A stretch of 64,000 nucleotides of DNA. Origin: Fasciola hepatica. Taxonomy: Eukaryota > Platyhelminthes > Trematoda > Plagiorchiida > Fasciolidae. Shown here in pieces: positions 1 to 12,604 of the stretch (the stretch's first letter is position 1; the number at the start of each line of letters is the position of its first letter). Made by a program: the position numbers and the translations under genes. The stretch is taken from contig CANUEZ040000161.1 in NCBI GenBank assembly GCA_948099385.1, positions 1,736,001-1,800,000 on the forward strand. Reading direction: 5' to 3'. A model generated the notes under the pieces. That model searched no databases and had not been told where the DNA came from. It saw only the letters and a program-made list of their open reading frames with translations.

Positions 1-1270
1 TAACCTCTTACCGTAATTCGGCTGCCTTTGCTGACTTAATATTCAATGTGAAGCGTGAGAGTGCCGAGGGAACATCATTGGGGTTTGGTCATTGTAAAAT
101 TGTTTATTCATTGTATATAGCACGGTGCCTATTCGGACTAGACCTCGTTTTGATTTGTGTTGAAACTGATCGGCACGCGTCTATCTAACATTCAATTAGT
201 TAGACTTTACACATCGGAACCAAGTCGTGTACTTGTGTCTGCTAAATTGTGTATGGCACATCTAAAGACTATATCGGAACCGCGACTGGAGTTGACTGAA
301 ACGTCACTGCTGTTGGAATATCAGAAAAGGTTAAGAAGGAAATAGATCTGAATTTGCGTGACTTTTCTTTCTGACCGACTTTACGGTAGTTCTCCGTTAC
401 CTGAAGGACGATAAAGGACTCATCGACTAGCTTGTTGCCACTCGAGTGTCCAAGATGTGCGCACGTCCACCCCCTACGTGATGAAGGCACGTGTCAGCAA
501 AAGAGAATCCGGGGTATCCTACTTCCTGAGGGATATAATTCGGGGAGAAGGACCTTGCGCTATGGCGTTGTGTTCCAGAGTTTTGTGGTCCTCGGAAGCT
601 ACTGAACCCAACGGCACAACACTTATCCAAGTGCGACGTGGACCGTCGGACGAGAAGATGCGTGTGTTGGCCATTTCAGTGAAGTAAAGCTTATTTTCAG
701 TCTTACTTCGACCGCTGTTCATCCTAGGACCCCTTATGAAGGAGTATAGAGTAGACTTTGCGATACGAGCAAAACACATCAATATCTTCAACGAGCTTGA
801 TGGAGCTTCATCACAAGTGGGTCATTTGCCGGTTCAGGAAAGGATAAATATTTCCCAAGCCATTATGAGGATTTTGAAAGCAAAAAGCATTCCTTTTGAA
901 ATGGAATCGAGAGAATCCGGAATATTTTATGGAGTGGTACTCGTGCGAAGCTCTCGTCTGAAACTGAGCCCCATCCCGAATGATGGTAACTCGAGCGCGG
1001 AAGCGGGAAACGCTGGTCTAATTTACCTCTTGAAGGAAAGCATCCCATTATTTTGCTGAATGCTCATCCAGTGACCGAGCTGATTGTGAAACACTACTGA
1101 GAAATTAAAGGCCACTTTATTCGGTAGCATGGCTGAGTTACTCTTTGAAGAGAATGGCAGCTGTGCTACGCATTGACGGCAGAGGCTTACGCAGTGGTAA
1201 AATGACCAGGCACCTAGGCTCCTTGCAAATGACACAGTATCTTCGGAGGAAACAGAACACGTGTGCTACA
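1..1270. other. No recognisable gene
   Basis: I see no recognised coding region, RNA gene or repeat here. Short open frames exist on both strands (for example plus 457-687 and 736-1059), but none shows a family motif and they overlap each other in opposite directions. The sequence could be flanking host DNA or very old transposon sequence. Confidence 0.4.
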
Positions 1271-1449
1271 TTGATGCGCATTAGGTGCTGATAACTTTCA
1301 GTCTTTCCCTGTGAAATGTGGCAGGTTTCGAGAAGTAGTAGCCTCTATTGATCTATGCTGATAAAGCAGGTTATTTCGAAGTAGCATGGGCCAAGCTTCG
1401 AAAGGACATCCAAAATCTCCTTGAGAGTAGTATCGATGGTATATTTCAG

Positions 1450-1828
1450 TACTCCGGATACTAGGAACTGACTGGATTCTGAGAACGGTCCGAAGAAAAG
1501 GCAAAAGGCCAAACGTTCCGAAGGTTGTCAAAAGACTATATAAGTCGGTGGAATAGTTGAAGGGCGGTTGACATTTATAGCATCAGCCGGTGCGATACTA
1601 GCTGAGGGAGCTAAAGGTTCAACCACTCGCGAGCGGAGCAGTCAAAAATGTTCTTGAACTGATGGAAACCAATTGTCCCCACAACAAGCGGACAAACAAA
1701 GTGCAGTCCTTTGGGGTCGAACAAAATGCCAACTGCTTGGGGCCAATTGCAAATTAGTTATATTCGCTTGTAACAACTTTCGACCATGGATTTACAAGTT
1801 CAAACTCATTCACTTTCAGGTCGCTACC
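1450..1828 (-). repeat. LTR-like repeat, copy A
   Basis: This stretch matches 12605-12999 in the same orientation at roughly 70 percent by eye. The best-conserved core is at about 1590-1650, shared with 12758-12815. It lies on the 3' side of a minus-strand Gypsy integrase remnant (2306-3260), while the second copy lies on the 5' side of a minus-strand gag. That is the arrangement expected for LTRs of one Gypsy family. No TG...CA ends or target duplication were established. Confidence 0.55.
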
Positions 1829-2305
1829 AAAACAACTTTTCTTATGAGGAAACTCCCAAGTTGACCCTTTGATCTATATGATGGCGCACCGTGTGCAGGT
1901 CACCATCATTACCACAAGCCCTACGTGTCATCATTCGCGCTGCCGCAATCCCGTCGTGCCCCAGGTGGAGAGTCACCGAAAGGCACACGGACCTTGCGGT
2001 CGTCTACCAAGGCCTCACCCGGGAGTCTCAGATAATTATATGTATATGTGTAACACGCTGTACGACCCAACACAACTTTCCTGGGGTTCGTCCATCCACC
2101 ATGCCCGTACGTACAGTGGAAGAGCAAAATAAAACAAAATAGGCAAACGGCAATGAGTTAAGAAGAAATAAAAATAACGTATCCCGGTAGCTGGAGCGAT
2201 ACTCGGATTTAAAATTGAATGAAACGATTTTTGTTTTTCAACATGGCTTTTAAAAACGCCAAACTGTGAAAGCAATATTAAATGGGGATAAAGAGTAAAT
2301 ACTGT

Positions 2306-3260
2306 CTACGAGGTGCTTTGGCCAGCGTAAATGACGGCCAGACCGAGCTTTCCTTCACAACTCCAAGATTTCAGGAGTACCGTTTGGGACTCAAGGGTAG
2401 AGTCTATGACTTGTAAAGGAACTGTCAGGATACTACCTTTAAGCACCATCTCCCGTTCTAGACTACCCTCAAGGTGCGCAACCATAAGACGGCTGATTGA
2501 CGTGGTCCCATGTTTACCGTTTCGATCAATGGGATACACTCTATGGTGTCCCTCGAGCACCTGATATGGATCTTCATAATACTGCTGTAAATATGTTCTT
2601 TCACAATCCAAGCGTATTAGGGCGCGAAAGCAGACGGGAAGATGTGCTGGAATGTAGGTCGATTGGGACTGTGGTCGCGGAGAAAGCACTTGCAAACGGC
2701 GCATCTGTGCAGCTAACTGTTGGGCAAGTGAAGCGTAGCGATCGTCTTTCACGGGCCCTATGGTAAACTAATCCCTGGGAGAACAAAGAGCTTGACCAAA
2801 AGCTAATTCCGCAGATGGCTCGTTGATATCGGGTTGGTAAGCGGAAAGCGAACCTAACAGAACGGTTGGAAGTGTCTGCGCCCAGTTGGAGCCGTTAATG
2901 GCAATTAACGAAGCTCTGAGCTCTCAGTGAAAACGATCAGCCGTACCGTTGGCTGCCGGGTGGTATGCTCTCGTACGAGAACGACGACAGCCTTACAAAC
3001 GCGTTGTTTTTCCAAACAGTTTTGACTAACACTGTGCGCCGCGATCAGTAGTTGTTGTTGCGGAGCAGCCATATAATGAAACACAGGGCTCCATAAAAGC
3101 ATCTATTGCGGTTTCTGTCTGTGCATTGACAGTAGGAACAGCTCCTGGCCAACGGGTGAAACGGTTGACCATAGGAGGACGCCAAAGGAGGCATTCAAAG
3201 GGCTGAAGAGGTCGACGTAACGGTCATTCCGACTGTGAGGTACGTGTAGCCAATTCACAA
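2306..3260 (-). pseudogene. Ty3/Gypsy integrase remnant A
   Basis: Read on the minus strand in several frames, this is the 3' part of a Gypsy pol gene. At about 3149-3169 the frame gives VNRFTRWP, the block after the first catalytic Asp of Gypsy integrases. At about 2925-2960 it gives a frameshifted version of the TAYHP...ERFH block that carries the catalytic Glu. At 2306-2752 lies the carboxy-terminal chromodomain-like region with YxDPYxVLE...IDRNGK and AHLEG. A weaker match to the H-V-D-L-V-G-P-L block sits at about 3180-3240 in another frame. Frameshifts and stops make it non-functional. The LTR-like repeat at 1450-1828 would be its 3' LTR. Confidence 0.7.
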
Positions 3261-3729
3261 AGAATCTAAAAACCGGAACAAAATTGATTCGTAGTTTCTA
3301 CCGTACTGGATTGACAAGTTACACGCATATAAATATGTACAAAGCTCAACAGTAAGGCCACAAAGTCTAACAACGAGGACCAGAATTCAACAGAGGCCAA
3401 TGTCAGGTACTACCTTCACGGCAGCCGAAAGTACGGACTGTTCCTGCCTGGATTTGGGTGAAGCAGTCTGTACGTTGTGACGGAACTTTACGCAAAGGCA
3501 TTCCGTTTTCCGAGTTCTGTAGAATTGTGTGATTTTCTTCTACGAAGAAGACTGTTATGTTGGCATATTCTCCCTAAATTTGTTTGTGTTTATAAAATGT
3601 TGTTTGGGGAAATCGCAGCAACTGGTCAAAGTGCAGCTCACATGTGATTGGTCTATTGGTGCCATAAATTGCTGTGCGTACTCGTTGCAGCGGATTTTTC
3701 TGGAAAGGCTGGTTGGCTCCGGTGGAGCG

Positions 3730-5330
3730 ATGCAAGGTTACGGTGATAATTCTGCAGGGTTCTGGGGTATTTGTCGGAAGGTCTATTCAGGTTTGGGAGC
3801 ATTCACATCGGATTTCCGTGAGTTTCAATACGCAACGGACTTCAGTTTTTACGTGTACAATTCGCGGACCAGTGAAGTTGCGAGGAGGGGAGGAGTCGTG
3901 CTTCCCCCTGGCGTGAAGTATTATTTTATCGAATATCGGTGCGCCCACCGAAGAGTTGGTTGTAATGGACATAGGTAATTTGTTTCATTTTTTGTTAAAT
4001 TGCGCTCAATTGCAGATACCCTGACCTGCGGTGCGAGGCTTCTGTCACAGTTCGTGCCTTCGGTTCTCCTTACGTGGTTACGCAATGGTATCTCAAGCAC
4101 AACCACAGGTGTCACCTTGGTGCAGAGGGTTTTTATGCTCGTAATCGTCCTCCAATGGACGCGGAAGAGCTCCACGTGTGCAATTTGATGGGAAGTTTCC
4201 AACACATCGGTGAACTGCGGGATTTTACGAGGCGTCATTTTGGCCGGTCATCGACTTATGATGACTTCAGGTCCATTCGTAATAGGTTTCGCGGGAAGCC
4301 TTCGGAAGGAGATACTGGACATTTAGGTACTTTGTTGGAAAATCTTGGTTGGTCACAGGTTTTGTATGAAGAAAATGAAACAAGATTCGTTTTATTTGTT
4401 CCGAAAGCCGTAACAGAGCTGACGGATCGGTTTTGTGACTTGATGCTTGCGGATGCGACCCACCAACTGTACTACGGTGGATTCTTTTTGTGTCACTTGA
4501 AGGTGGTCGATGAGGCCGGGCATGGACACAGTATATTGTACGCGCCGCTTCCTAATGAGAGCAGTGTTGGCTATAGCACTGCTGTAGAGTATTTGGCTGA
4601 GGCAATACCGCGGTTCAGGAGGTGTAAGAAGGCAGTTGTAGATCACAGTATTCCCCAGTATAACGCCTTCAGGGGTGTGTACCCGGAACCACAGGCAGTG
4701 TTTTGTCGGTTTCACGTTTTAAAGGATATGCGGCAGCGTTGTTGGCAGTTGTCGGGAATGTCCACTGCCGATAAACGCAGGATTTTCCAATGGATGTGTA
4801 ATATGGTTTTCACGGCTAGCGTAAGGAATTTCAGTGGGTTTATATGTGCCGTCGAGGCGAGGTCAGCGAAAGCCGCGCAATACATTCGACTTACTAGGAT
4901 GCCACCTGCTGTATGGCAATTACACTATGAACAGAGTAGAAATAGAGAACAAGCACTTGAAGGATAGCCTGTCCCGTCGTTCATGCTTGTATCACATTTT
5001 CAGGAAAATCGTTCAACGTGTTGATAGTCTACTGTTTAGTCGGCGGGAACGATTAGCTGGTAAACAGGTGGCGCCATACAAGGCTTCAAGAAGTAATCAT
5101 TGGATGCAACCGCTGTTGTGTCGGATGACTGCTTACGCTCGTCAATCATTTCTGGAGCACGTGCGTCGTGATAAAACAACAACTATCACTCTGAGGAGAG
5201 GTGCGTAGGTGGTTGGCGACTCTAGAGGACTAAAGCATCGGGTGTCTTTTGGGTTAAGCAATCCACAATGCGACTGCTCATTCAGTCACCGGTGAGGCCT
5301 TCCTTGCATCCATTTTCTGACGGTAGCTAC
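3730..5330 (+). pseudogene. Mutator-like (MULE) transposase gene with SWIM finger, decayed
   Basis: Exon 1 runs from ATG 3730 to 3974. A 41-bp intron (3975-4015, GTAATT...TGCAG) separates it from exon 2, and splicing keeps the frame. Joined, the amino part has a Cys/His cluster ending in HNHRC, like the DNA-binding region ahead of MULE and FAR1-type transposases. The MULE core follows: LMLADATHQ carries the first Asp, AVVDHS the second, then the CRFHV motif, and VEIENKHLKDS carries the likely catalytic Glu. That Glu block is in a different frame, so a one-base shift occurs near 4925. In the second frame a TAG (5206) and a TGA (5284) interrupt, but the frame then gives CDC...GLPCIH at 5269-5310, a SWIM zinc finger (CxC...CxH). 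The order is that of animal MULEs. No terminal inverted repeats were identified. Confidence 0.8.
3975..4015 (+). other. 41-bp spliceosomal intron in MULE transposase
   Basis: The donor is AG/GTAATT and the acceptor TTGCAG, with a T-rich centre. Removing it joins two open frames exactly inside the Cys/His region (codon AG|A, Arg). Introns of about 40 bp are known in flatworms, which supports the organism call. Confidence 0.75.
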
Positions 5331-5894
5331 GATAATGTCGTTTTAACTGGAAAATGTTATTCTAGGAAGATGGAGTCAGTATCCCTCCGTTCGACCGGTT
5401 TCAGTTCCGGAAACAGTAACGCAGTGCAAACGTCAGTCAGGGAAAAGGCTTGATAAAAGTGCTAAGATAGCTCCATGTGAGGATGCAGCGAAGGAATTCG
5501 TTGTGACGGTTAGCATCTTGAGGGAGGATAATTTCAAGTATGAACTTAACCAGATTATGCGGTATACTCGCATTGTTGGTCTACATCCGACAGCCAGGGT
5601 TAGCATGGTGATAGATCACGGTTATAAGAAAGAGGTCACCGCATGGGAAACGGGTGACACTGGCACATGGATACGTACCTCCGGCAGGGCTTTTCTTTCG
5701 CATATTCCGTCAACCAGTGGTAATACGCCCATTCAAGGAGGATTTGTGCATTAGGTGTAAGGAATACAGCTGACGACGACCTGATAGTCATAAGTAATCC
5801 ACTGCGTAATCTGAAGTTCCGTCGGCTGCCTACTGCAACATCGACGCTTTTTAGGACGGACGCGAAATGACGACTTATAGAAGTAACGGCTTCA

Positions 5895-6073
5895 ATGGTA
5901 GCCGAGAAAGTCTGCAGTTTTTGCAAGCTACAGGAACCCACCGTTGACCCGGACAAAGATGTCCTTTGGGTACAATGTGCTTACTGTCCGAGGCGGGCTT
6001 CTGTTCAATGTGCAGGATACCGCAACGAGGCGAACTACGTGCGCTCGCATTGCCTGGCCCGATGATCGGTACT
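5895..6073 (+). CDS. Small PHD-like zinc-finger ORF downstream of MULE transposase
   Basis: A 59-codon frame starts at ATG 5895 and holds CSFC, then about 20 residues later VQCAYC, then a further Cys 8 residues on and a His-Cys near the end. The spacing and the W before VQC resemble a PHD-type finger. It could be a last exon of the MULE transposase or an accessory protein of the same transposon. It could also be chance, since the frame is short. No splice connection to the transposase was established. Confidence 0.35.
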
Positions 6074-6129
6074 TTTCCGCAGATTTTTTTGTCAGCCTTT
6101 TCCTTTTGCCTATTTGTTTTGTATTTTCC

Positions 6130-7360
6130 CCGTGATTGATGAGTGCCCTGTCTCCCATTTCTTACAGGCTCTATAGATTGGTGTTTCTGGATAGCGCCGT
6201 CGCACGTCGTGGATGTCGTTATGAGTTTGTGGACGTTTTTTCAACTTTTTTACGTGCCTTGTACTCAGTTTTGGCACTTCCCTGTCCCTTTGTTAGGTAT
6301 TTAGATACAGAGCGCGGGGAGAGGACACCTCAAATCTTTACTCGTGAGTAATCCCATTGCGGTCGCTCATGACCCGGCGCTTCTTAGATCACCTTAGAGG
6401 TGATGAGCAGAAACCTTTTCCAACCGCAGCTATCCTGCTGGTTTTTGGCTGAACTCACGACGCTCTCTTAAGTCGATGTCCGTCTACTGCGTGACGGATC
6501 TCCACTGCCACCAAAATAATTAAGCATTTTGCGAGCCCAGAGGTTCACTAAATCTCGTCTCTAGGGCTCCTGGAAATAGCTAGCCCAGTCTCCCATATCC
6601 TGTCAGCCGTACGGGGTCGTACAAATATATTTCGAAATCTCAGGTGTTTTTTTCTCGTTCAGTAGTGGGACTGGAGTAGCCGGTCGCTTCATGCGTACGA
6701 CGTTGCTTTGTAGGCCACAAACCGCAGTGCGGGGAAACACTTTCCATTCACATGTTGTCTTCCTTTAGGTGCTTTCGTTATCCTTCACTGGGAACTTTGG
6801 TACGTGAGTCTTCTTTCACGTGCGCAACAACGGGGCATTGTTGTGTGACTGTTGATGGAAGTAGTCGGAATGACGTTTTCTTTCATAACGGGTAGTGGAG
6901 TGCACCATTGGCGAATTAGAGCCCATTGGGTTCATCGTACCAACGACTGCCATGTAGCCTCAGTGGATGTACTATCTATCCGGTGGAATTGGCTGTAGGA
7001 TGTTCCGTCAGATAGAAAACGGGGCCTAAGAGTGCAGACATCAAAGCTCCACGGGTGCAAATACCAACTTATAGGAGGTACTAGAGTTGCCTGACTGAGA
7101 GGCAAGTTAGACGTTTTCGTCACCCACGGCATGCTGTTACATCAGTTAGGTCGCATGAGTAATACGTGAGAATGGAGAACACGCAGCGTCTGATGGAGCG
7201 GTCAAGTTTACGATTAAAATACTAGCATTCTTGTCGGGGACTGATGTGAGCACAAGACCATAGAAACAAAACAACGGAATATACATAGGACCGGTACATA
7301 CGCATATATAAATGTGTTTAAATTTGCGCAGCCTGGTGTTACCATTTCGGAATCCGTGGC
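6130..7360. other. Non-coding stretch, no feature recognised
   Basis: Short ORFs occur on both strands but none shows a motif. This may be the 3' part of the MULE or the sequence it inserted into. Confidence 0.35.
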
Positions 7361-7378
7361 TTTATGCACGCAATGGAA

Positions 7379-7618
7379 GTCCATATATATGTATATATAT
7401 TTACATATATATATATACATATAGATATATTTATGTACATATATATATACACATATAAATATATGTTTATATATATATGTACATATACATATATATATAT
7501 ATATATACATATATATATGTATGTACATATATATACGTATATATATATACGTATATATATATATATACATATATATACATGTACATTATATATATATGTA
7601 TATATATTTAAATATTAC
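7379..7618. repeat. AT-rich microsatellite (TATATACA-type)
   Basis: About 240 bp of degenerate alternating TA with interspersed CATA, TTTA and CGTA units. Open frames on both strands across it (runs of Tyr and Ile) are artefacts of the repeat. Confidence 0.95.
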
Positions 7619-8571
7619 TTTTGGGCAACCTACCCCTGGATACCTAAGAGTGGCAATGAACACCAGTAATATGAGCTCCTGACAGAGAGTTGCCGCGCAC
7701 CCACGAGTGAGTTTTGGAAATCATTCCCGTATCAAACCTAACCACAGATGTCTATTCATAAGCAAGGCACATACGTACACGTATAGATGTGTCGATAAAC
7801 CTCACTTCAGTTGATTTGCATATGTAGCTGGCCACTTAACTGCTACGTAAGCGCGAAACCAGAGTGCGAGGAAACATTTTCTAATTCGGATACTGCTTGA
7901 TGCTAACGATGAACTTGACCTCGCACACTGACACAAGCAGTTGGCCACACGTGCACGAGGAAGATTTGCGGAATTTGCATAGAACCAGTACAAGCATATA
8001 TATATATATATAATGTACCTGAATTGCATCAATCCGTCGGTTGCGCATATCATCCCGGCTGCACATTTAACAGCAAACGGTCGGTTAGTGGGTGTAATCC
8101 ATTATTATTTTAACATTACTCAGTATACGTTCTACGTCGCACGCAAGTCACATCCACCACCACAGTGATACGCACGTATCAAGGTTTACCCAAACCCTGG
8201 CCACAATACTGTTTCATGGGTAGTTCTTCGTTCGCCATACGCATCATTTTCATTACGCGTTCCAGTGACATCTTTAGTGCCCATAAAGGACGCGTACCAC
8301 CTTCGTCGCCGAATAATGTACTACAATGAAAATTGATGGACTTCCAGCAGACTTTGATTGCACCCACAGTGAAGAGGAAAAAGCTTTCGATTCCACCCGC
8401 AGGCTATTCTAAGTCCGTTCTGTAAAACGCAGTGATACCAACAGTCATTGTACACATTACACAACCATGCGGTGTCTACAAGTTTGTGTGAGCAAAACTA
8501 TCATTGGTAGATATATCTACATTTTATAAAAGGTCCGACGGAACTGACTAATAGGCCTGTCCGTATGCAAT

Positions 8572-9180
8572 TTAAAGGAATACCTCATAAGTACGCCATA
8601 CTGAGACCGAAACCACGTGCAAATGAGGCTACAACTTATATTGATATTTGACTATGCAACACATGTCAGCATTTTTAACCTCCCACTTATGCAACATAGA
8701 CTTTCTTCCTACATGAAACTCATCAGCGGCATCGATTTCTTGGATGCAAAACGACACTTCATTTGACGAACTTGAATGCGGATTGCACATTACGACACTT
8801 GAAAGAAGAAATGTCACTTTTCTGCACAAAACCACCATTAGCAGATAGGACTTCCAGTTGAAAGTCCAACCGGAACATTTATCTGATAAGTTAAATTACT
8901 GATAATAACATTGATAGGCAGCTTAAAGGAATACCTCTCAAGCATACCATACCCAGCCTACAACTTCGTGGACACAAATCTACAACCAATATTGCTAAGT
9001 GACTGTGCATTTGATGCTTACATTTTTTAACCTACTGCAGGTGCGACGTAAACTTCGTTGTTACATGGAACTCAACAGGGGCATCAATTTCTTGGATGCA
9101 ATACTCCACAATAAATGATAGTTTTACACGCACAATGCAAAATACACCATTAGTAAGACGAAATTTCGATTTAAAATTAG
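8572..9180. repeat. Diverged tandem duplication, unit about 351 bp
   Basis: Two head-to-tail copies, about 8572-8922 and 8923-9180 or beyond. Matching landmarks are TTAAAGGAATACCTC (8572 and 8923) and ATCRATTTCTTGGATGCA (8731 and 9083), so the offset is 351-352 bp throughout. Copies have drifted considerably. No coding content is recognised. Confidence 0.75.
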
Positions 9181-9379
9181 TAGATCAATTCGTCCTTTCT
9201 CGAAAACAGCGCTTCACTAAGGCGGGGGTATGTGGGTAGTAACTATCCGGGATACCACGGCAGTCCAAGTTCGAACCAAAATTATGCCGCTTCACTTGAG
9301 CTAAATATAAACAAATCTTGAAGTGTAGTGATTGATGCAGGTTGTACTTGTTCCAGAGTCAATAAAATAAAGGGTATAG

Positions 9380-12300
9380 TCTCTACAACACAAGTATATG
9401 AAAACGGCTTGGGAGGATTTCCACGCACGCACTTTACACTCGACGACGTCTATGTGGATATGGGAAAATGGTAAGGATACTGCTGGAAAGTGGCCTATTA
9501 CCACCATAGTTTGTCTACTTACCTTCGATCGTCGGCACTTAAATCGAGAATATCCCTTTGCATGCCGTGCTAAACGTATCTATCTGCCATCAGCTTGGTG
9601 GTGGCTCGGACTCCAGGATGAGCCAAATTATGTAAAAAGCCGAATGTTGTGTGGCGCAAAGACGTGGGTGCCTTGGGGCTCAGTTGTGGTGAAATTGTTA
9701 CACACAATCACGCGACCGAGGAGAGGGCAACGGGAAACTCCGGAGGCCTGAGTGATGCTATCATTCTCGGATCTGTGAAATAAAACTCCGTACTTTTGGC
9801 TGCAGCCAAAGCTTCGGGGTCTACGGCCCGTTGTTGAGGGGACAAAGCGTCTACTCGCGAAGAGCATCAGTCACCACGTTTTCGGCGCCAGAAAAGCGAT
9901 GAAAGTCACTGGGAAACTGTGTCACGAAGCCTAAGCACCGTAAATCATGTAGTGGATGTCCGCGGTTCGACTGTGACACACGACAACAGTTTATGATGGG
10001 TGAAGATGAAGAACTGCCTGCCTTCAAGAATATGTCGGAGGTGTTTACCACTATGGTTAACAGCAAGTAGCTCCCGATTAAAAGCAGATTACATGGCTTC
10101 AGCAGGTGGGGGAGGACGAGAGAAAAGGGTTAGTAGTTTCCATTGTAAAGTAGACCACTGCTGCAGCACTCCGCCTATGGCTTTGTCAGAGGCATCTGTG
10201 GCTTTACTGAACTGAGCTCCGGAGTCCAAATGAACCAGAAAAGTAGCTGAAGCCAAAGCGCCTTTAACTGCACTGAAGGCAGTTTCAGCATTCTCAGATG
10301 ATTCAGTGGGACCCTGTTTAGCCCCTTGAAGTAAATCTGTTAGCGGCTGCATCCATTGGGCACGGTTTGGGATGAAAGGCCGATAACAGCTTACCACCCC
10401 GTTGAAACGACTACTGGAGTAGGTAAGGGAAAGTCACGAATGGCTTGTACCTTTTCTTCTAAGGACCAAAAACCACACTATTTGACCATGTGACCTGGAA
10501 ACTCAACTGAACCTTGGCCAAAGACACTTTTGTCCGCATTGACGGCTATACCATGAGTAGGCAAAGGCTCAAACCACTGGTGTAGGTTTTGCCAGTGTGC
10601 ATCCTAAGGTTTACTAATTACTAACAGGTAGTCTGGCCAGGCGAAATTACAATCCTAATCCCTGGTACCTTGCTCAATAAAAAGCCGAGGGATTTGTGCA
10701 GCTTAAACCAGCTGGCACTTGCAGAAATTAGAAGAGACCAAGGGGTATGACTACTGCTGCCTTAGGCACATCCTCGTCTGCGACGGGAACCTGGTGATAA
10801 GCATGTACCAGATATATTTTGGAGACAACACGAGCACAGTTCAGGTTGGCAGCAGTGCCCTGAATATGAGGGGTGGGATAAGTATCTGGCACAATGGCGT
10901 AGTTCAGGGCTCTATATTTCCACGTGGTCGCTAGTCTCCTGACTTTTTAGGAACCATATGAAGTGGTGAAGCCCAGGAACTATTTTGTACAGAATAATAC
11001 CCAATTCAAGCACGTGATCGAACTCAGGCTGCCTTATTTTAAGCTTGTCGGATGCAAGCCCATGTGCCCTAGCAAAACCTGGGGGGCCTGATTTGCTACT
11101 CTGGTGACCTATCGGGCTGGCTAGGGCAGGTGGTACGGAGGGTGAATGCAACCCTTCTGGGTATGCATCTAATACGTCACCGGGAAAAATCGAACCTTTC
11201 GTTTTAAGTTGAACAGGACTGATTCGGTTAGAACCAGCCGAAATCTCATTTACAGAGCGATTAGTGATTCGATCTACAAGAAGTTTGAGGAGAGAATCAA
11301 CCAAGAGGTTGAAGTGATGCAGGGCACCAATACCAAGCATGGCGTTTTGAACCTTAGCAATGAATTAAACCCAACGGAAAGTGTGACGAGGACCAAAGTG
11401 CAATGCCTTCGACATTAGTCCATAACTCGGCGTAAAAGTACCATGAGCAGCGCGTAAGTTGGGGAACTAGCACCTACCTAGAGTTTGACCCGAAAATGGG
11501 GGCACGCACTTGGGTCTACCAAGTAGCTTAATCCTGAATTAGGATCAATGATGTAGAACAGGCGGCTACCGTGGCCAGTGGATTCCGTGGCAGCTGCTCA
11601 CTGGCTTCCTCCTCTCCGTGACTGGCTGGGACCATGGCCCAATGCGGAGTGCATTACCACGCCTTTCAACGATGTCTTTGATGATACCGACAAACAGCGG
11701 CCGTTGGTGATGGTTGAACCGGAATCGATATACGGTTACTAATGGGGGATCTCTGGGCGACACCGTCTGCTAGTTGATGCCTGGGTTAGGCGCCCGACTG
11801 ACGACACACTAAATGCCTAGAACTTTTTGGCAAGATTGTTCACAGGGGCTGTTAGGGAGGCAATAACGGACTCTGTTTTCGAGGAAATTGCCTGACTGAA
11901 TTTTGGCCCCTAGGTTTCCCTATTTCTGTCGGCAGTCTCGGCAGGCTTTTCGAGACGTTCCTCTGGGGTCACACGAAGAACCCTCAGCATGTTGCCGGGA
12001 AGATGGTAGATACAAATATCTTTGTGGAGATATTATGGATCTCAGCAATTCCTGAAAGGGCTCGCATGTACTGAGGCAACTGAGAGGGTTTTGCGATCTC
12101 CGAGCTCGGTGTCTCCCAACAAGCGGAGAATTCGCTGCTCGTCAGACATGCCAATCCGGCTAATGACCGTTGCTTTTATGCTCTTGTAGGGGTTGGGTTC
12201 CTCCGAATTCAATACGTCTCGTACTTCGTCGACGACATGTGGAGGGAGAATAGTGACCACCTGCTGAAACCTGCTCATTTCCGTGGTCATACTGCGCAGA

Positions 12301-12440
12301 GCAAAAGTTGAGTCTGACTGCGCCAACCAAGCCTTAGGGTTACTTTTCCCGAAAGGGGAAAACGGAAAAGGAAAAGCATTTACCTCGGGGTCACCAAACT
12401 GTGGATTGCTGATATTGCAAACGGTGTAGTAGGTTGAAAA
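9380..12440 (-). pseudogene. Ty3/Gypsy element remnant B (gag-pol, minus strand)
   Basis: Reading leftward, gag is at about 12440-12042 (NPKAWLAQ-type start, then a helical capsid-like segment). A protease tail and the lead-in to RT follow at 11340-10912, with LHHFNLLVD and PEFDHVLELGII. RT contains HAYHQVPVADEDVP at about 10800. The RT/RNase H junction is at 10397-10089, with FSAVKGAL and the RNase H start TDASDKAIGGVLQ. The RNase H end is near 9851-9950 (ENVVTDALR). The integrase zinc-binding region is at 9740-9530 (HNLAHPGVRATTKLMADRYV), and the start of its core near 9450-9480 (HIHIDVV). The element is broken by many shifts and stops and loses similarity at about 9380. The direct repeat at 12605-12999 lies where a 5' LTR would be. 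Confidence 0.8.
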
Positions 12441-12604
12441 GTTTTCAAAAGTCCGAGAAGCCGAAGCAGTGAGAAAGATGCAAAACTTGGTTAAAAATAC
12501 TGAGTTACCACCGACCTAAACCAACAAAACGATATACCGATACTCGAGGGTCTACAAAAACAAATTAAAGAAAGATGAGGGGCTCATCTATTTAGTGGTC
12601 CTTC

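Noticed and set aside
7214..7669. Overlapping Tyr/Ile-rich open frames on both strands
   Set aside because: They are translations of the TA-rich microsatellite, not genes.
8179..8367. Minus-strand 62-codon frame with a protein-like composition
   Set aside because: No family motif, splice signals or neighbouring exons were recognised, so I cannot support a gene.
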